A stretch of 64,000 bases of DNA from Mesorhizobium sp. M2D.F.Ca.ET.226.01.1.1 (GCF_004022705.2 NZ_RZOY02000020.1:1-64000), one strand, 5' to 3'. Shown: positions 16,243 to 27,766, numbered from the stretch's first letter. Program-made: numbers and translations. Notes: generated by a model not told the origin, from the letters alone.

Positions 16243-16450
16243 TGCGAACCTACCCGGGCTGATAGCCGCCGAAAGTTTGCGCCGGATCCTATGTCGCGGC
16301 AGCGCCGTACCTAAAGCCTCTTGATCGCGGCCGTTGTCGGATTTTCGCCGTCGCGGCGGGACAAAAGTGAAAACTTTAGTGTGCTTGGCTTGTCCCGATC
16401 AGCGTCAGGCGTTCGGGGCTCTGTCGCGCAATTCCGGCGGCAGCACCTAT

Positions 16451-18280
<1,830 letters not shown>

Positions 18281-18281
<1 letters not shown>

Positions 18282-19924
18282 CACCGCGCTTCCGTGGTCA
18301 ACTTGCGGTCCGGCACATCGTAGCCGAATTCGCGGCAGAAGCTTTCCACGCGGGCGAGGAACGCTGCCGGCAGGCCATGCAGGTAGGTCCGGAATTCTTC
18401 ATTGCGCTCCCATTTTCTCAGCGACGTCGCCCGTATCGGATTGTCCGCATCCCGGCTGTACAGGGTGACCGGTGAAAGGTCGAATGATCGAGCGATCCTT
18501 CCCTGGACGATATCCGGTTCGGCGATCAGCTCTTCATAGCGCAGATAGAAAACGGCTCTTTCGGGCTGAGCCTGCCTGAGCCGCATCAATCCGTCATACT
18601 CCGCCTCCCAGCGTTCGGTCGTTACATGAAAACGCCGCTCGTTCACCGTCTCCGGATGCGAGCTGGTGAGCACGTCGAATGGATGCCTAACGCAATAGAT
18701 CAACCCGACCGAGGCAGGCAAATGCTCGATGTCCTTATGGCTGTCATGGGTGCGTTTGACGACCAGATTGAATTGGGGGCGATCCAGTTCCAGTAGCGCC
18801 TGATAGGGCGCTTCGTGTGCATGGACATAGGTATCGTCGAAACACCCCATCAAACGACGGCTGAGCGTGGTTCCGCTGCGGGCACAGCCCGCGATGAAGA
18901 TTCGTTTGCGAAATGTCATAGCCGAGGGCAGCCGGCGCGCGGCCTTGCGGAGGCGCCAGAAAAATCGCCTTGCGCCGCGGCGCAGAGTGGTAACCGGCGT
19001 TAGGGCAGCTCTGGCAGGGATGTCCTTCGACGTAATCTCGGCCAAGGCGATGCCGCTCTCTCCAGCGACGGCATAGAGAAGCCAGGTGCGGCCATTCTCC
19101 TCGAAAATCGCGGGATCGCGCAACGCGTTTTCCTTGCCTTCGGCCGCCCCGTCCCGGCTAGGACGGAGCGGCAAATCCGCCCCTTCGAAGTTCGTCTGCG
19201 GGCGCAGCAGTTCGGTCTCGCCCTGCACCGTCCAGTTTCGCCAGTCCTCGGCGAGATCGATCGTGCCGTGAAGGATGCGCTCCGGCGCGTCGCCCCGGCG
19301 CGTGTAATAGACCCGCAGCCAGCGGCCGGATTTCTGCAGTGCCAGATGCCGTGGGGTCGGACGGCCCTTTACGGGAGGCAGGATAACCGGGCCTTGTTCG
19401 AAATCGGAGATGCCGGTCCCGGAACGGAAGACGGTGACGGTGCTCGTCCCCAGAAAACCGTACCACCACTGGTCATGGTGAAAGAAGCGCGCATAGGAAG
19501 GCCCAAGCGGCTCGGGTAGCGGATTGAAATGAAGGCCGTCAGCGGACGTCGACGCAAAGGTCATCTGGCCTTGCCCGCTTTCTGCTGGCCCATGAAAATA
19601 CATGAAGAAGCGATGATACCGCTGATCGACATGAACGTCGGGAGACGCGATGTGCTCCTTGATGAACGGACATTGATCGAGGGACAGCACACCGCCAGGG
19701 TGGATGTGCCACGGACCTTCGATCGATTCCGCGTAGGCGAGGCGAATATAGGAGCCGCCATGGTCAGCGAAATAGAGATGGTAAGCGCCTAGCCGCCCCG
19801 ACGCCCAGTCGGGCATGCGGATTAGCGACGGCCCGTTTATGTTGATTCCGTCGCGGCCCGGCAACATGTCCGGCGTCACGATAAGTCCATGCCGCGTTGC
19901 GGTAAGGATGGGTGGCGAGATCAT
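18281..19924 (-). CDS. Fusion of a glycosidase-like beta-propeller and a sulfotransferase
   Basis: A protein of about 547 residues with two modules. Residues 1 to about 300 resemble a five-bladed propeller of the GH43/GH32 type: NGPSLIRMPDW, GAYHLYFADHGG, GPWHIHPGG, IASPDVHVD, RDPAIFEENGRTWLLYAVAG. After a basic linker, residues from about 338 form a PAPS-dependent sulfotransferase with the 5'-phosphosulfate loop IAGCARSGTTL (about 343-353), then IYCVRHPFDVLTSSHP and a C-terminal RATSLRKWERN. I chose ATG 19,924: GGAGG lies 11 bases upstream and it aligns with the start of the paralogue ending at 21,012; a longer frame begins at 19,966. The substrate is not visible; sulfation of a surface glycan is one guess. 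It overlaps recQ by one base. Confidence 0.8.
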
Positions 19925-20375
19925 GCGGCGGGCTGCCTCCGTCCGGCAGCTGCGATCCGACGACAAGCCCGCCCGTTATGGAGCCTGCACGTTCCAACGC
20001 GGTTTCGCCGGGTCTCACGCGTCGCTTGCTCTTCCAAGCCAGTCCCCCTTTAAGGATCGACCGGGCGTGCGCCGCGCGCGACAGGAGCCTTGGGCTGATT
20101 GCCGGTCTGGCATCGTTCGGTCTTGCCGTGTCGATACAACGACACGTGTCGAAACGGAAGGTCAAAGCCAATGCCGGTCCATCCCGAACAGACACCTTGC
20201 AGGCGAAGTGTGGACGCTCGTGACGAAAATTATCGAAGCCTAACAGGTGCGTCATTTCGCTTCGGGCCGCGGCCCGCCGACATCGCCGCCGGTCAGAGTT
20301 CCACTGGGGCATTGTACGGTGCTATCTAGGCCAAGCCTTCCGCCGAAGGCTGCGGCAGACGCAAGGAGCCTTCGC
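19925..20375. other. Divergent promoter region with a GTGTCG inverted repeat
   Basis: No gene is supported between the two divergent starts. At 20,128-20,145 there is a perfect inverted repeat GTGTCG-ATACAA-CGACAC, followed directly by another GTGTCG. It could be an operator for the LysE-type gene or the fusion gene, or be chance. The ribosome binding site AAGGAG of the LysE-type gene is at 20,363-20,368. Confidence 0.3.
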
Positions 20376-21002
20376 ATGATCGAACCCGCCACGCTTCTCA
20401 CCTACATCGCGGTGGTGCTCGGCTTCGTCTTCATCCCGGGCCCGGCGACGCTGCTCACCGTGGCGCGGGCGACGAGCTCGGGCACCAAGGTCGGCATTGC
20501 CACCGGCGCCGGTGTCGCCGCGGGCGATGTGATCCACACCATCATGGCCATTGTCGGCATCTCGGCCATCATCGCCGCCTCGGCAATGCTGTTCAGCGTC
20601 ATCAAATATATCGGCGCGGCCTATCTCGTTTACCTCGGCATCCGCGCCATCCTCGAGAAGGCGCCGGCCGATCTGGCTGGCAGGACGCTACCGATCTCGG
20701 CCGGAAAAGCCTTCCGGCAGGCAATCCTGACCGAAGTGCTGAATCCCAAGACCGCTTTGTTCTTCCTCGCCTTCCTGCCGCAATTCGTGCACCCGCAAGG
20801 CGGTTACGTCGTGCTGCAGCTGATGATGCTCGGCATCATCTTTGTCCTGCTCGGGCTGTTCAGCACGATCGTCTTTGCCGTCAGCGCGGGCGGCCTGGGC
20901 TCCTTCCTGCGCCGCAATCCGGCGGTGCTGAAATGGCAGGGCAAGGTGGTCGGCGGCATCTATTGCGCGCTCGGCGTGCGGCTAGCGCTGCAGCAGCGTT
21001 GA
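20376..21002 (+). CDS. LysE/RhtB family amino-acid exporter
   Basis: A 208-residue inner-membrane protein with six predicted hydrophobic segments, the size and layout of the LysE/RhtB family. It carries the family start VVLGFVFIPGPATLLTVAR (residues about 12-30, with the PGP motif), then GVAAGDVIHTIMAIVG, YIGAAYLVYLGIRAI and LNPKTALFFLAFLPQFV. The ATG at 20,376 has AAGGAG seven bases upstream; the frame open upstream of it is not supported. Members export amino acids or homoserine-lactone-like compounds; the substrate cannot be told from sequence. It runs opposite to its neighbours on both sides. Confidence 0.92.
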   Translation: MIEPATLLTYIAVVLGFVFIPGPATLLTVARATSSGTKVGIATGAGVAAGDVIHTIMAIVGISAIIAASAMLFSVIKYIGAAYLVYLGIRAILEKAPADLAGRTLPISAGKAFRQAILTEVLNPKTALFFLAFLPQFVHPQGGYVVLQLMMLGIIFVLLGLFSTIVFAVSAGGLGSFLRRNPAVLKWQGKVVGGIYCALGVRLALQQR

Positions 21003-21011
21003 GTGAGCGGC

Positions 21012-21989
21012 TTACGCCAGCAAGGTCGCGTTGCCTCCGACCCGGCGCCTCAGCACCGCGATTAACTTCCGCAGGCCCGTCGTCCTCGGTTCAGCCCGGC
21101 AGAGTTCGGCCAGCGCTATACCGCTTTCGCCGGCGACGGCATAAAGCAGCCAGATCCGCCCATCTTCCCCGAAAATGGCTGGATCGCGCAGGGCATTCTC
21201 CCTGCCCTTTGCGGCGCCCATCCGACTGCGCCTGAGGGGCAGGCCAGCGCCCTCGAAATCGGTGCCGGGCCTAAGCAGCTCGGTCCTGCCGCGTACCGTC
21301 CAGCGCAGCCAATCGTCGGAGAGATCGATAGCGCCGTAAAGCACACGTTCGGGCGCGTCGCCCTTGCGTGTGTAGTAGACGATCAGTGAGTTGCCGTCTT
21401 TCTGCACCGCGACATGCCTGGGCCGGACCCGCCATGAGCCGGGCAGCACGACCGGTCCCTTCTCGAACCCGGAAAGACCGTCGCTTGACCGGCGAAGCTG
21501 CACGTTGGCCGTGCCGAAGAGCCCATACCACCAGCCATCATGCCGAAACATCCGCGCGTAAAATGGTCCAAGCGGTTCGGGATTGGGTGTGAAACGCAGA
21601 CCGTCGGCGGACGTGGCCGCAAAGGTCGTCTGCCCCTGGCCGTTCGAGGCCGGACCGTGGAAATACATGACGATCCGCTGGTTTTGCGCATCGACATGCA
21701 CGTCGGGAGACGCAATATGCCCCGTGACGGACGGACACTCGGCGAGCGAAAGCGCGCCACCTGGATGGATCCGCCAGGGACCCTCTATCGCATCGGAATA
21801 GGCAAGCCGGATGTAGGTGCCGTTGTGATGCGCGAAATAGAGATGGTAGGCCCCGAGCCGACCCTTCGCCCAATCGGGCATCCTGACCAGCGATGGCCCG
21901 TTTATGTTGGCGCCGTCATCGCCAGGCAGCATGCCGGGCGTGATCAAAGGCCCATGCCGTCTGGCCAAAAGGCCAAATGCCGGCGTCAT
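21012..21989 (-). CDS. Glycosidase-like beta-propeller protein
   Basis: A 325-residue stand-alone paralogue of the propeller module of the fusion protein at 18.3-19.9 kb. It shares MLPGDDGANINGPSLVRMPD, GRLGAYHLYFAH, IASPDVHVDAQ, YYTRKGDAPERVLYGAIDL and RDPAIFGEDGRIWLLYAVAG. There is no signal peptide. The fold is inferred from the repeated blade-like pattern and the GH43/GH32-like DP and W motifs; I cannot assign catalytic acids. Its ATG overlaps the stop of the sulfotransferase upstream (TCAT on the plus strand at 21,986-21,989), so the two are translationally coupled. Confidence 0.8.
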   Translation of the reverse strand: MTPAFGLLARRHGPLITPGMLPGDDGANINGPSLVRMPDWAKGRLGAYHLYFAHHNGTYIRLAYSDAIEGPWRIHPGGALSLAECPSVTGHIASPDVHVDAQNQRIVMYFHGPASNGQGQTTFAATSADGLRFTPNPEPLGPFYARMFRHDGWWYGLFGTANVQLRRSSDGLSGFEKGPVVLPGSWRVRPRHVAVQKDGNSLIVYYTRKGDAPERVLYGAIDLSDDWLRWTVRGRTELLRPGTDFEGAGLPLRRSRMGAAKGRENALRDPAIFGEDGRIWLLYAVAGESGIALAELCRAEPRTTGLRKLIAVLRRRVGGNATLLA

Positions 21990-22732
21990 CCGCGGGCCCA
22001 GTCCGGCATGTCATAGCCGAACTCGTCGCAGAACCCTTTGAGGCGTGCGCGAAATATTGGCGGCAGCGTGCGCAGATAGGTTCGGAACTCTTCGTTCCGT
22101 TCCCATTTCTTCAGGGAGGTCGCGCGTATGGGATTGCTTGGATCCTCGCTGAAGCGGATACGCGATTTGTAGGTCGAATGCCCGCGCGATCTGTTCCTGC
22201 ACCGCATCTGGTCGGGCTATCATGTCTTCATAACGGGCATAGACGATCGCACGGCGAGGCTGTGCCTTCCTCAACCGCAGCAAAGCGTCATATTCCGCCA
22301 GCCAGCGTTCGGGCGTGACATGGAACCGGCGCTCTGCCATGCTTTGGGGTGTGAACTTGTGAGCACGTCGAAAGGGTGGCGGACGCAATAGATCAGGCCT
22401 ATCGCGCGCGGCAATCTCGCCAGATGCGCATGACTCCGCTCGGAGCGCTTGACCACAAGGTTGGCTTCCGGGCGGTCCAGCATGTCCAGCTGGACATATC
22501 TCGCTTCGGCTCGATGAACGAAAGTGTCTTCGAAACATGCCATCAGGCGCTGCGTAAGCGTCGTTCCGCTGCGCGCGCAGCCGGCGATGAATATCTTGTT
22601 GTAGCGCGCCGTGTCCGATTTTACCCAAAGCCGCCACAGCCGCTTCAAGTCCAGCGCCAGTCGCCGGATCTCCCTGATCGGTCGCCTGGCGGCCTCGCGC
22701 AAAAGCGCCTCTGACTTGCGTGCAAGGTCCAT
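21986..22732 (-). pseudogene. Sulfotransferase, two frameshifts
   Basis: Stand-alone paralogue of the sulfotransferase module of the fusion protein. The first frame (from ATG 22,732, or an in-frame GTG at 22,741) has the PAPS loop IFIAGCARSGTTLTQRL and IGLIYCVRHPFDVLTSSHP. It then shifts near 22,345 to a second frame with MAERRFHVTPERWLAEYDAL and ends up in a third frame near 22,170 with DPSNPIRATSLKKWERNEEF and FCDEFGYDMPDWARG. All parts of a sulfotransferase of about 245 residues are present in order. The stop is coupled to the propeller gene. It is either a recent pseudogene or two base-calling errors. Confidence 0.78.
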
Positions 22733-23027
22733 TCCCGACACTCCCGCCGGCTATGTTCCGCCGCCGGCACCGGCATGCGAGGTCGAATGATCATCTCCGA
22801 TCCGCTGTCTCTTTGGCCGATATGCCGGCAGAATTCCAGTCTTCTTCGTTAAGCCAATCTTCACCCTGTTGCGGCACGGTTGCCCTCCTGCGGCGATGTT
22901 TCGAGTACCGCGGCGGCGCCACAGGCGCCCAGGCAACAAGCCCGCGCTTCACGGCGCGGGCTTTTCGTTTTGAGTAGCCACCCAGAATCTTTGTTTTTTG
23001 CGCAATTTTGAACGGACGGGAAACAAA
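22733..23027. other. Intergenic region with a GC-rich hairpin
   Basis: Holds the promoter side of the sulfotransferase gene and a strong hairpin, AGCCCGCGC-TTCACG-GCGCGGGCT at 22,939-22,962, followed on the plus strand by TTTCGTTTT. On the minus strand it lies 66 bases after the end of the KduD-like gene and may act as its terminator, although the T-run there is poor. No ORF is convincing. Confidence 0.4.
22939..22970 (-). terminator. Candidate terminator of the uxaC-SDR operon
   Basis: A nine-base-pair perfect stem (AGCCCGCGC with GCGCGGGCT) and a six-base loop. The better T-run is on the plus strand, but the only plus-strand gene upstream is the LysE gene almost 2 kb away, so use by the minus-strand operon, possibly in both directions, is more likely. 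Confidence 0.4.
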
Positions 23028-23804
23028 TTACCGCGCCAGCCAGCCGCCATCGACCGGCACCACCGCGCCGTGCATATAGTCCGACGCCCTCGCCAGCAGG
23101 AACACGGCCGCGTCGCCGATGTCGTCGGCCCCCCCCCAGCGTCCGGCGGGGATGCGCCCCAGGATGCCGGCGCTTCGCTCGGGATCGGCGCGCAGCGCCT
23201 CGGTGTTGTTGGTCTCGATATAGCCCGGCGCGATGCCGTTGACGTTGATGCCTTTCGCCGCCCACTCGCAGGCGAGCAGCCTTGAGAGGCCGAGCACCCC
23301 GTGCTTCGAGGCTGTGTAGGAGGCGACGCGGATGCCGCCCTGGAAACTCAGCACCGAGGCGATGTTGACGATCTTGCCGCGCCGGCCCGGTTCGGCAAGC
23401 ACGCGCCTCGCAAAACCCTGGCAGAGCCGAAAGACCGTCTTCAGGTTGACGTCCATCACATCGTCCCAATCGGCCTCGCTCAGGTCGACCGCGTCGGCGC
23501 GCCGGATGATGCCGGCATTGTTGACCAGCCCGTCAAGCGGGCCGCTCTCGTCCCAGACCCGGTCGAGCATCGCGGCGCCCTCGGCCGGATCGCCGAGATC
23601 GGCCTTCGCCGCTTCGAAACTGCCGCCCACGGCCGCGACCTTGCCGGCCGTGTCGTCCATTGCCGAGCGGCCGACGCCGACGACCAGGCCGCCCGCGCGC
23701 GCGACCGACACGGCGATGCCTTGTCCGATGCCGGTGTTGGCGCCGGTGACGAGGATGCGCTTGCCCGTGAGGCTGAAGGAGGAAAGATCGCTCACGCTCG
23801 TCAT
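23028..23804 (-). CDS. kduD: SDR family dehydrogenase, KduD-like (2-deoxy-D-gluconate 3-dehydrogenase type)
   Basis: A short-chain dehydrogenase of 258 residues that probably interconverts keto and hydroxy forms of deoxy-gluconate-type sugar acids. The N-terminal half has the nucleotide motif TGANTGIGQGIA, NNAGIIRRAD and the active-site set ASVLSFQGG...YTASKHG (Ser, Tyr, Lys). The C-terminus has GIAPGYIETNNTEALRADPE, typical of KduD. ATG 23,804 is the natural start; upstream codons belong to an open frame overlapping uxaC. It follows uxaC by 49 bases on the same strand, so it is likely one operon for hexuronate breakdown. Confidence 0.85.
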   Translation of the reverse strand: MTSVSDLSSFSLTGKRILVTGANTGIGQGIAVSVARAGGLVVGVGRSAMDDTAGKVAAVGGSFEAAKADLGDPAEGAAMLDRVWDESGPLDGLVNNAGIIRRADAVDLSEADWDDVMDVNLKTVFRLCQGFARRVLAEPGRRGKIVNIASVLSFQGGIRVASYTASKHGVLGLSRLLACEWAAKGINVNGIAPGYIETNNTEALRADPERSAGILGRIPAGRWGGADDIGDAAVFLLARASDYMHGAVVPVDGGWLAR

Positions 23805-23853
23805 GCCTTTCGCTTGGCGCTGCTCGAAGGATTGGTCGTTCCGTGGCTCCCCG

Positions 23854-25263
23854 TCACAGGCGATATGCCTTCTTGGCAAGTGTATAGGCCAATTCCCCGG
23901 CCAGCTCATGCGCCTCGTCCTCGCGCAGCCGATGCTCGGCCACCAGCCGCGCCAGGAAGGCGCAGTCGACGCGGCGGGCAACCTCGTGCCTGGCCGGGAT
24001 CGACGGAAAGGCCCGCGTGTCGTCGTTGAAGCCGACGGTGTTGTAGAAGCCGGCCGTCTCAGTGGTCATCTCGCGGAAGCGACGCATGCCCTCCGGACTG
24101 TCATGGAACCACCAGGCCGGTCCGAGCTTCAGCGCCGGATAAACGCCGGCGAGCGGCGCCAGCTCGCGCGAGTAGCTCGTCTCGTCCAGCGTGAAGAGAA
24201 TGACGGTAAGGTCGCGCTCCAGCCCGACGCAGTCAAGCAGCGGCTTCAGCGCCGTCGCGTAATCGGTGCGGGTCGGTATGTCGAAGCCCTTGTCGCGGCC
24301 GAATCTTTGGAAAACCGCCGGGGAATGATTGCGCCAGGAACCCGGATGGATCTGCATCACCAACCCGTCGTCGCGGCTCATCTTGGCCATTTCGGTGAGC
24401 ATCTGCGCCCTGAACAGCCGCCGCTCGCGCTCATCGTCGGAACCGCGGCGGATACGGCTGAAGAGTTCTTCAGTCGCCGCGTCGGAAAGATTGGCGGTCT
24501 CGGCGGTCGGATGACCATGATCGGAAGACGTCGCGCCGTACTCCTTGAAAAAAGCGCGGCGATTTCGATGCGCATCGAGATAGCCGGCCCAGCTGCCGGT
24601 GTCGCAGCCGGTGATCTCGCCGAGCCGATCAAGATTGGCCGCAAACCCTTCGAAATCGGGATCGATCACGGCATCCGGCCGGTAAGCAGTGACGACGCGG
24701 CCGCTCCAGCCGCTGTCGCGGATCATCCGGTGCCATTTGAGGTCGTCGAGCGCGCCCTCAGTCGTGGCGATCACCTCGATGTTGAAGCGCTCGAACAGCG
24801 CGCGCGGACGATAGTCTTCGCGTTGCAGCAGCGTAATGATCCTATCGTAGGTGCGGTCGGCGCTGGCTGCTGTGAGCGACTCCTCGATGCCGAACAGATG
24901 CTCGAGCACATGGTCGAGCCAGAGCCGAGTCGGCGTGCCGCGGAAGAGATAATAATGCTCGGCGAAGCGCCGCCAGATCGCGCGGCTGTCGGTTTCGACC
25001 GGCGAACCGTCGCGCGTCGGCACGCCGAGCTCTTCCAGCCGCACGCCTTGGCTGGACAGCATGCGGAAGATGTAATGGTCCGGCACGATGAGCAGTTGCG
25101 CAGGGTCCGGAAACGGCTCGTTGAGCGCATACCAGCGCGGGTCGGTATGGCCGTGCGGGCTGACGATCGGCAGGTCCCGGACCGAGGCGTAAAGCGCGCG
25201 TGCGAGCGAAAGCTGGCGCCCCTCGGCGGCGAACAGCAGATCCGGATCGGTCAATGCGGTCAC
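23854..25263 (-). CDS. uxaC: Glucuronate isomerase UxaC
   Basis: Converts D-glucuronate to D-fructuronate and D-galacturonate to D-tagaturonate, the first step of hexuronate catabolism. The 469 residues match the family length. Motifs: IVSPHGHTDPRWYALNEPF with the metal-binding His pair, LWLDHVLEHLFGI, MQIHPGSWRNHSP, KLGPAWWFHDSPEGM, and VGFNDDTRAFPSIPARHEVARR near the end. It is divergent from uxuB, with 182 bases between the start codons where a shared regulator may bind; I see no clear operator there. Confidence 0.95.
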   Translation of the reverse strand: MTALTDPDLLFAAEGRQLSLARALYASVRDLPIVSPHGHTDPRWYALNEPFPDPAQLLIVPDHYIFRMLSSQGVRLEELGVPTRDGSPVETDSRAIWRRFAEHYYLFRGTPTRLWLDHVLEHLFGIEESLTAASADRTYDRIITLLQREDYRPRALFERFNIEVIATTEGALDDLKWHRMIRDSGWSGRVVTAYRPDAVIDPDFEGFAANLDRLGEITGCDTGSWAGYLDAHRNRRAFFKEYGATSSDHGHPTAETANLSDAATEELFSRIRRGSDDERERRLFRAQMLTEMAKMSRDDGLVMQIHPGSWRNHSPAVFQRFGRDKGFDIPTRTDYATALKPLLDCVGLERDLTVILFTLDETSYSRELAPLAGVYPALKLGPAWWFHDSPEGMRRFREMTTETAGFYNTVGFNDDTRAFPSIPARHEVARRVDCAFLARLVAEHRLREDEAHELAGELAYTLAKKAYRL

Positions 25264-25445
25264 GTCGATCCCTCCTCCGGCGCCTCACCGGTAGGGTCCG
25301 GGAGAAATGCTGTCAACACACGAAAAGCTGCGCCCTTGCGCGCCCCGTGGCCATTGTCGGCGGCCGCGGCGAGTGCTACGCCGCCGTCCATCTTTGCCGT
25401 CATCCCGGCCGGCTCAGCCGCAAGCGATTGGAGACTTCACATTCG

Positions 25446-26948
25446 ATGACGAAGCGCCTGTCGAACAACACGATTGCGAATGTGCCGGCGGCGATCCCGC
25501 GCTATGACCGCAGCGCCGTCACCCCCGGCATCGTCCATCTTGGCGTCGGCGCCTTCCACCGCGCCCATCAGGCGGCATATGTCGATGCCTGCCTGGCGGA
25601 TGGCGAGAGCGATTGGGGCATCGTCGGCGTCTCGCTGCGCAGCCCCGACACGCGCGACGCGCTCAAGCCGCAGGACGGGCTCTACACGCTGGCGATCAGG
25701 GACGGCGCCGGCGAACAGTTGCAGGTAATCGGCTCGATCCAGTCCTTGCTCGTGGCCCCGGAAGATCCAGGCGCGGTGCTCGCCGCGCTGACCGATCCGC
25801 GCATCCGCATCGTCACGCTGACCATCACCGAAAAGGCCTATCTGAGGGCAGCCGACGGCAGTCTCGACAGCACGCATCCCGATATCGTGCACGACCTCGC
25901 CAATCCTGGATCGCCGAAGACGGCGCATGGATTTCTCGCCGAGGCGCTTGCGCGCCGCCGCACTGCCGGCACGCCGCCTTTCACCGCGCTCTGCTGCGAC
26001 AACCTGCCGGCCAACGGCGCCACGCTGCACCGGCTGCTGATCGAGTTTGCGCAGCTGCGGGACGCTGATGATGGCGCCGGCCTGGCATTGGCCAGCCATG
26101 TCACCGACGACGTCGCCTTCCCGTCCTCCATGGTCGACCGCATCGTGCCGGCGACGACGGATGCCGACCGGGCGCGCATTGCGCAACAAATCGGCGTCGA
26201 TGACGCCTGGCCGGTGATGACCGAGCCGTTCCGGCAATGGGTGATCGAGGACCGCTTCCCGACCGGCCGGCCGGCCTGGGAGAAATTCGGCGTCACCATG
26301 GTCGAGAACGTCGGCCCTTTCGAGGACATGAAGCTGAGGCTGCTCAACGGCGCGCATTCGGGCATCGCCTATCTTGGCTTGCTCAGCGGCCACGCCACCG
26401 TCGACCGCGCCTTTGCCGATCCTTCGATCCGGCGGTTCGTGGACCGGCTTTGGGCCGAGGCCATCCCGACGCTGCCGCAGGACGCCGGGCTCGACACAAG
26501 CGCCTACACGGCCGAGCTCGCCGATCGGTTTTCGAACACCGCGCTCGCCCACCGTACCGCGCAGATCGCCAATGACGGCAGCCAGAAGCTGCCGCAACGC
26601 ATCGTCGCCTCCGCCCTTGCGAGGTTGGAGGCGGGACTGCTGCCGGAACATCTGTCGCTGGTCGTCGCCGCCTGGATCGCGGCATGCGCCGCGCGCGGCA
26701 GGACCTTGCCCGAGGCCCACTTCACCGATCCGCTCGATGCCGCCCTCGGCGACCTGTTCGGCCGCAACCTGCCGACGGCAGAGACGACTGCGGCCGTGTT
26801 CGACCTCGCCGGCTTTGCCAAGGGTCATCGGGAACGGGAGCGGCTGATCGAGTTCGTCGCCACTCACCTCGTCCATTTCGAGCAAGGCGGCCCCGCGCTT
26901 GCGTTTGCTGAACTCGGTATCGACGGCGAGAGTGAAAGAGACGTTTAG
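25446..26948 (+). CDS. uxuB: Mannitol dehydrogenase family protein, fructuronate reductase type
   Basis: A 500-residue long-chain polyol dehydrogenase that most likely reduces D-fructuronate to D-mannonate with NADH, using the product of UxaC. The N-terminus has IVHLGVGAFHRAHQAAYVD (nucleotide binding). The catalytic region has FPSSMVDRIVPATT, then VIEDRFPTGRPAWEKFG and the Lys/Asn/His set in KLRLLNGAHSGIAYLG. I chose ATG 25,446, which gives the normal N-terminus MTKRLSNNTI; the frame is open further upstream without a good start. A mannitol dehydrogenase role is possible by family, but the neighbour uxaC favours fructuronate. Confidence 0.88.
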   Translation: MTKRLSNNTIANVPAAIPRYDRSAVTPGIVHLGVGAFHRAHQAAYVDACLADGESDWGIVGVSLRSPDTRDALKPQDGLYTLAIRDGAGEQLQVIGSIQSLLVAPEDPGAVLAALTDPRIRIVTLTITEKAYLRAADGSLDSTHPDIVHDLANPGSPKTAHGFLAEALARRRTAGTPPFTALCCDNLPANGATLHRLLIEFAQLRDADDGAGLALASHVTDDVAFPSSMVDRIVPATTDADRARIAQQIGVDDAWPVMTEPFRQWVIEDRFPTGRPAWEKFGVTMVENVGPFEDMKLRLLNGAHSGIAYLGLLSGHATVDRAFADPSIRRFVDRLWAEAIPTLPQDAGLDTSAYTAELADRFSNTALAHRTAQIANDGSQKLPQRIVASALARLEAGLLPEHLSLVVAAWIAACAARGRTLPEAHFTDPLDAALGDLFGRNLPTAETTAAVFDLAGFAKGHRERERLIEFVATHLVHFEQGGPALAFAELGIDGESERDV

Positions 26949-27058
26949 CGGCTCGACATCGACTTACCGACCGTTCACGACCTGGCGAGCGACATAGTGG
27001 ACCCGTTCGCATTCCAGAAAGCCGCGCCGCCGATGGCGGCATATGTCCGGCCGGCGGT

Positions 27059-27766
27059 CTATTTCACGATCGCGCGCGAGGCGTAGTCGAGACCTCTCGA
27101 GTTCCAGAACAGCCGCGCTGCTTTGCCAACGAGATTTTCGTAAGGCACGAAACCCACACTGAACCGGCTATCCGAGGAATTGTCCCGATTGTCGCCCATG
27201 ACGAAATAATGACCGGACGGCACGACCCAGGCGCGCGTGTCGTCGCCAATGGAATTGTCTGTCAGGTCGAGCACGAAATGGACAACGCCGCCCGGCAGCG
27301 TCTCGCGTTGAAGCTTAGCCGGCGTAGAGGATTCCTCGTAGGCGAAGGTTCCGGCGTCTTCGAGGCCGACGGCCACGTCGTTGATGTGTAGCACGCCGTC
27401 GATCATCTGGATCTTCTCACCCGGAAGGCCGACAATCCGCTGGATGTAGTCGATGCTGGGATCGGGCGGGAATTTGAACACCGCCACATCCCCTCGCTTG
27501 GGCTCGGCGCCGAAGATGCGACCTTCTATCGGCAGCAGGTTGAACGGAGTGCTGTAGCGGCTGTAGCCGTATGCCATTTTGGAGACGAACAAGTAGTCCC
27601 CATTCTGCAATGTCGGCGTCATGCTGCCGGACGGAATCGAAAACGGCTGAAGCAGAAACGTGCGGATCGACAGCAAGGCCAGCAGCAAGGTGGCGACTGC
27701 CAGGGACACCAGCACGCCGCCGTGCGAATACCACCTGTTCCCGCTTGCAGCTGTCTCTTCCGCCAT
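27059..27766 (-). CDS. lepB: Signal peptidase I paralogue lacking the catalytic lysine
   Basis: A 235-residue S26-family protein with one N-terminal membrane segment (about 17-38) and the conserved boxes: IPSGSMTPTL with the nucleophile-position Ser48, the box C to D region RGDVAVFKFPPDPSIDYIQR and box E GDNRDNSSDSR. In active enzymes the general base is the Lys of YIKR; here the codon at 27,440-27,442 gives Gln109 (YIQR). So the Ser-Lys dyad looks broken, although a nearby lysine (Lys98 in VFKFP) exists. The main lepB of rhizobia usually sits near rnc and era, so this should be an extra copy. It may be inactive, or use another base. Confidence 0.88.
   Translation of the reverse strand: MAEETAASGNRWYSHGGVLVSLAVATLLLALLSIRTFLLQPFSIPSGSMTPTLQNGDYLFVSKMAYGYSRYSTPFNLLPIEGRIFGAEPKRGDVAVFKFPPDPSIDYIQRIVGLPGEKIQMIDGVLHINDVAVGLEDAGTFAYEESSTPAKLQRETLPGGVVHFVLDLTDNSIGDDTRAWVVPSGHYFVMGDNRDNSSDSRFSVGFVPYENLVGKAARLFWNSRGLDYASRAIVK

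Noticed and set aside
23332..25449. A 705-codon plus-strand frame opposite the SDR and uxaC genes
   Set aside because: It spans two well-supported genes and their gap on the other strand and carries no recognisable domain.
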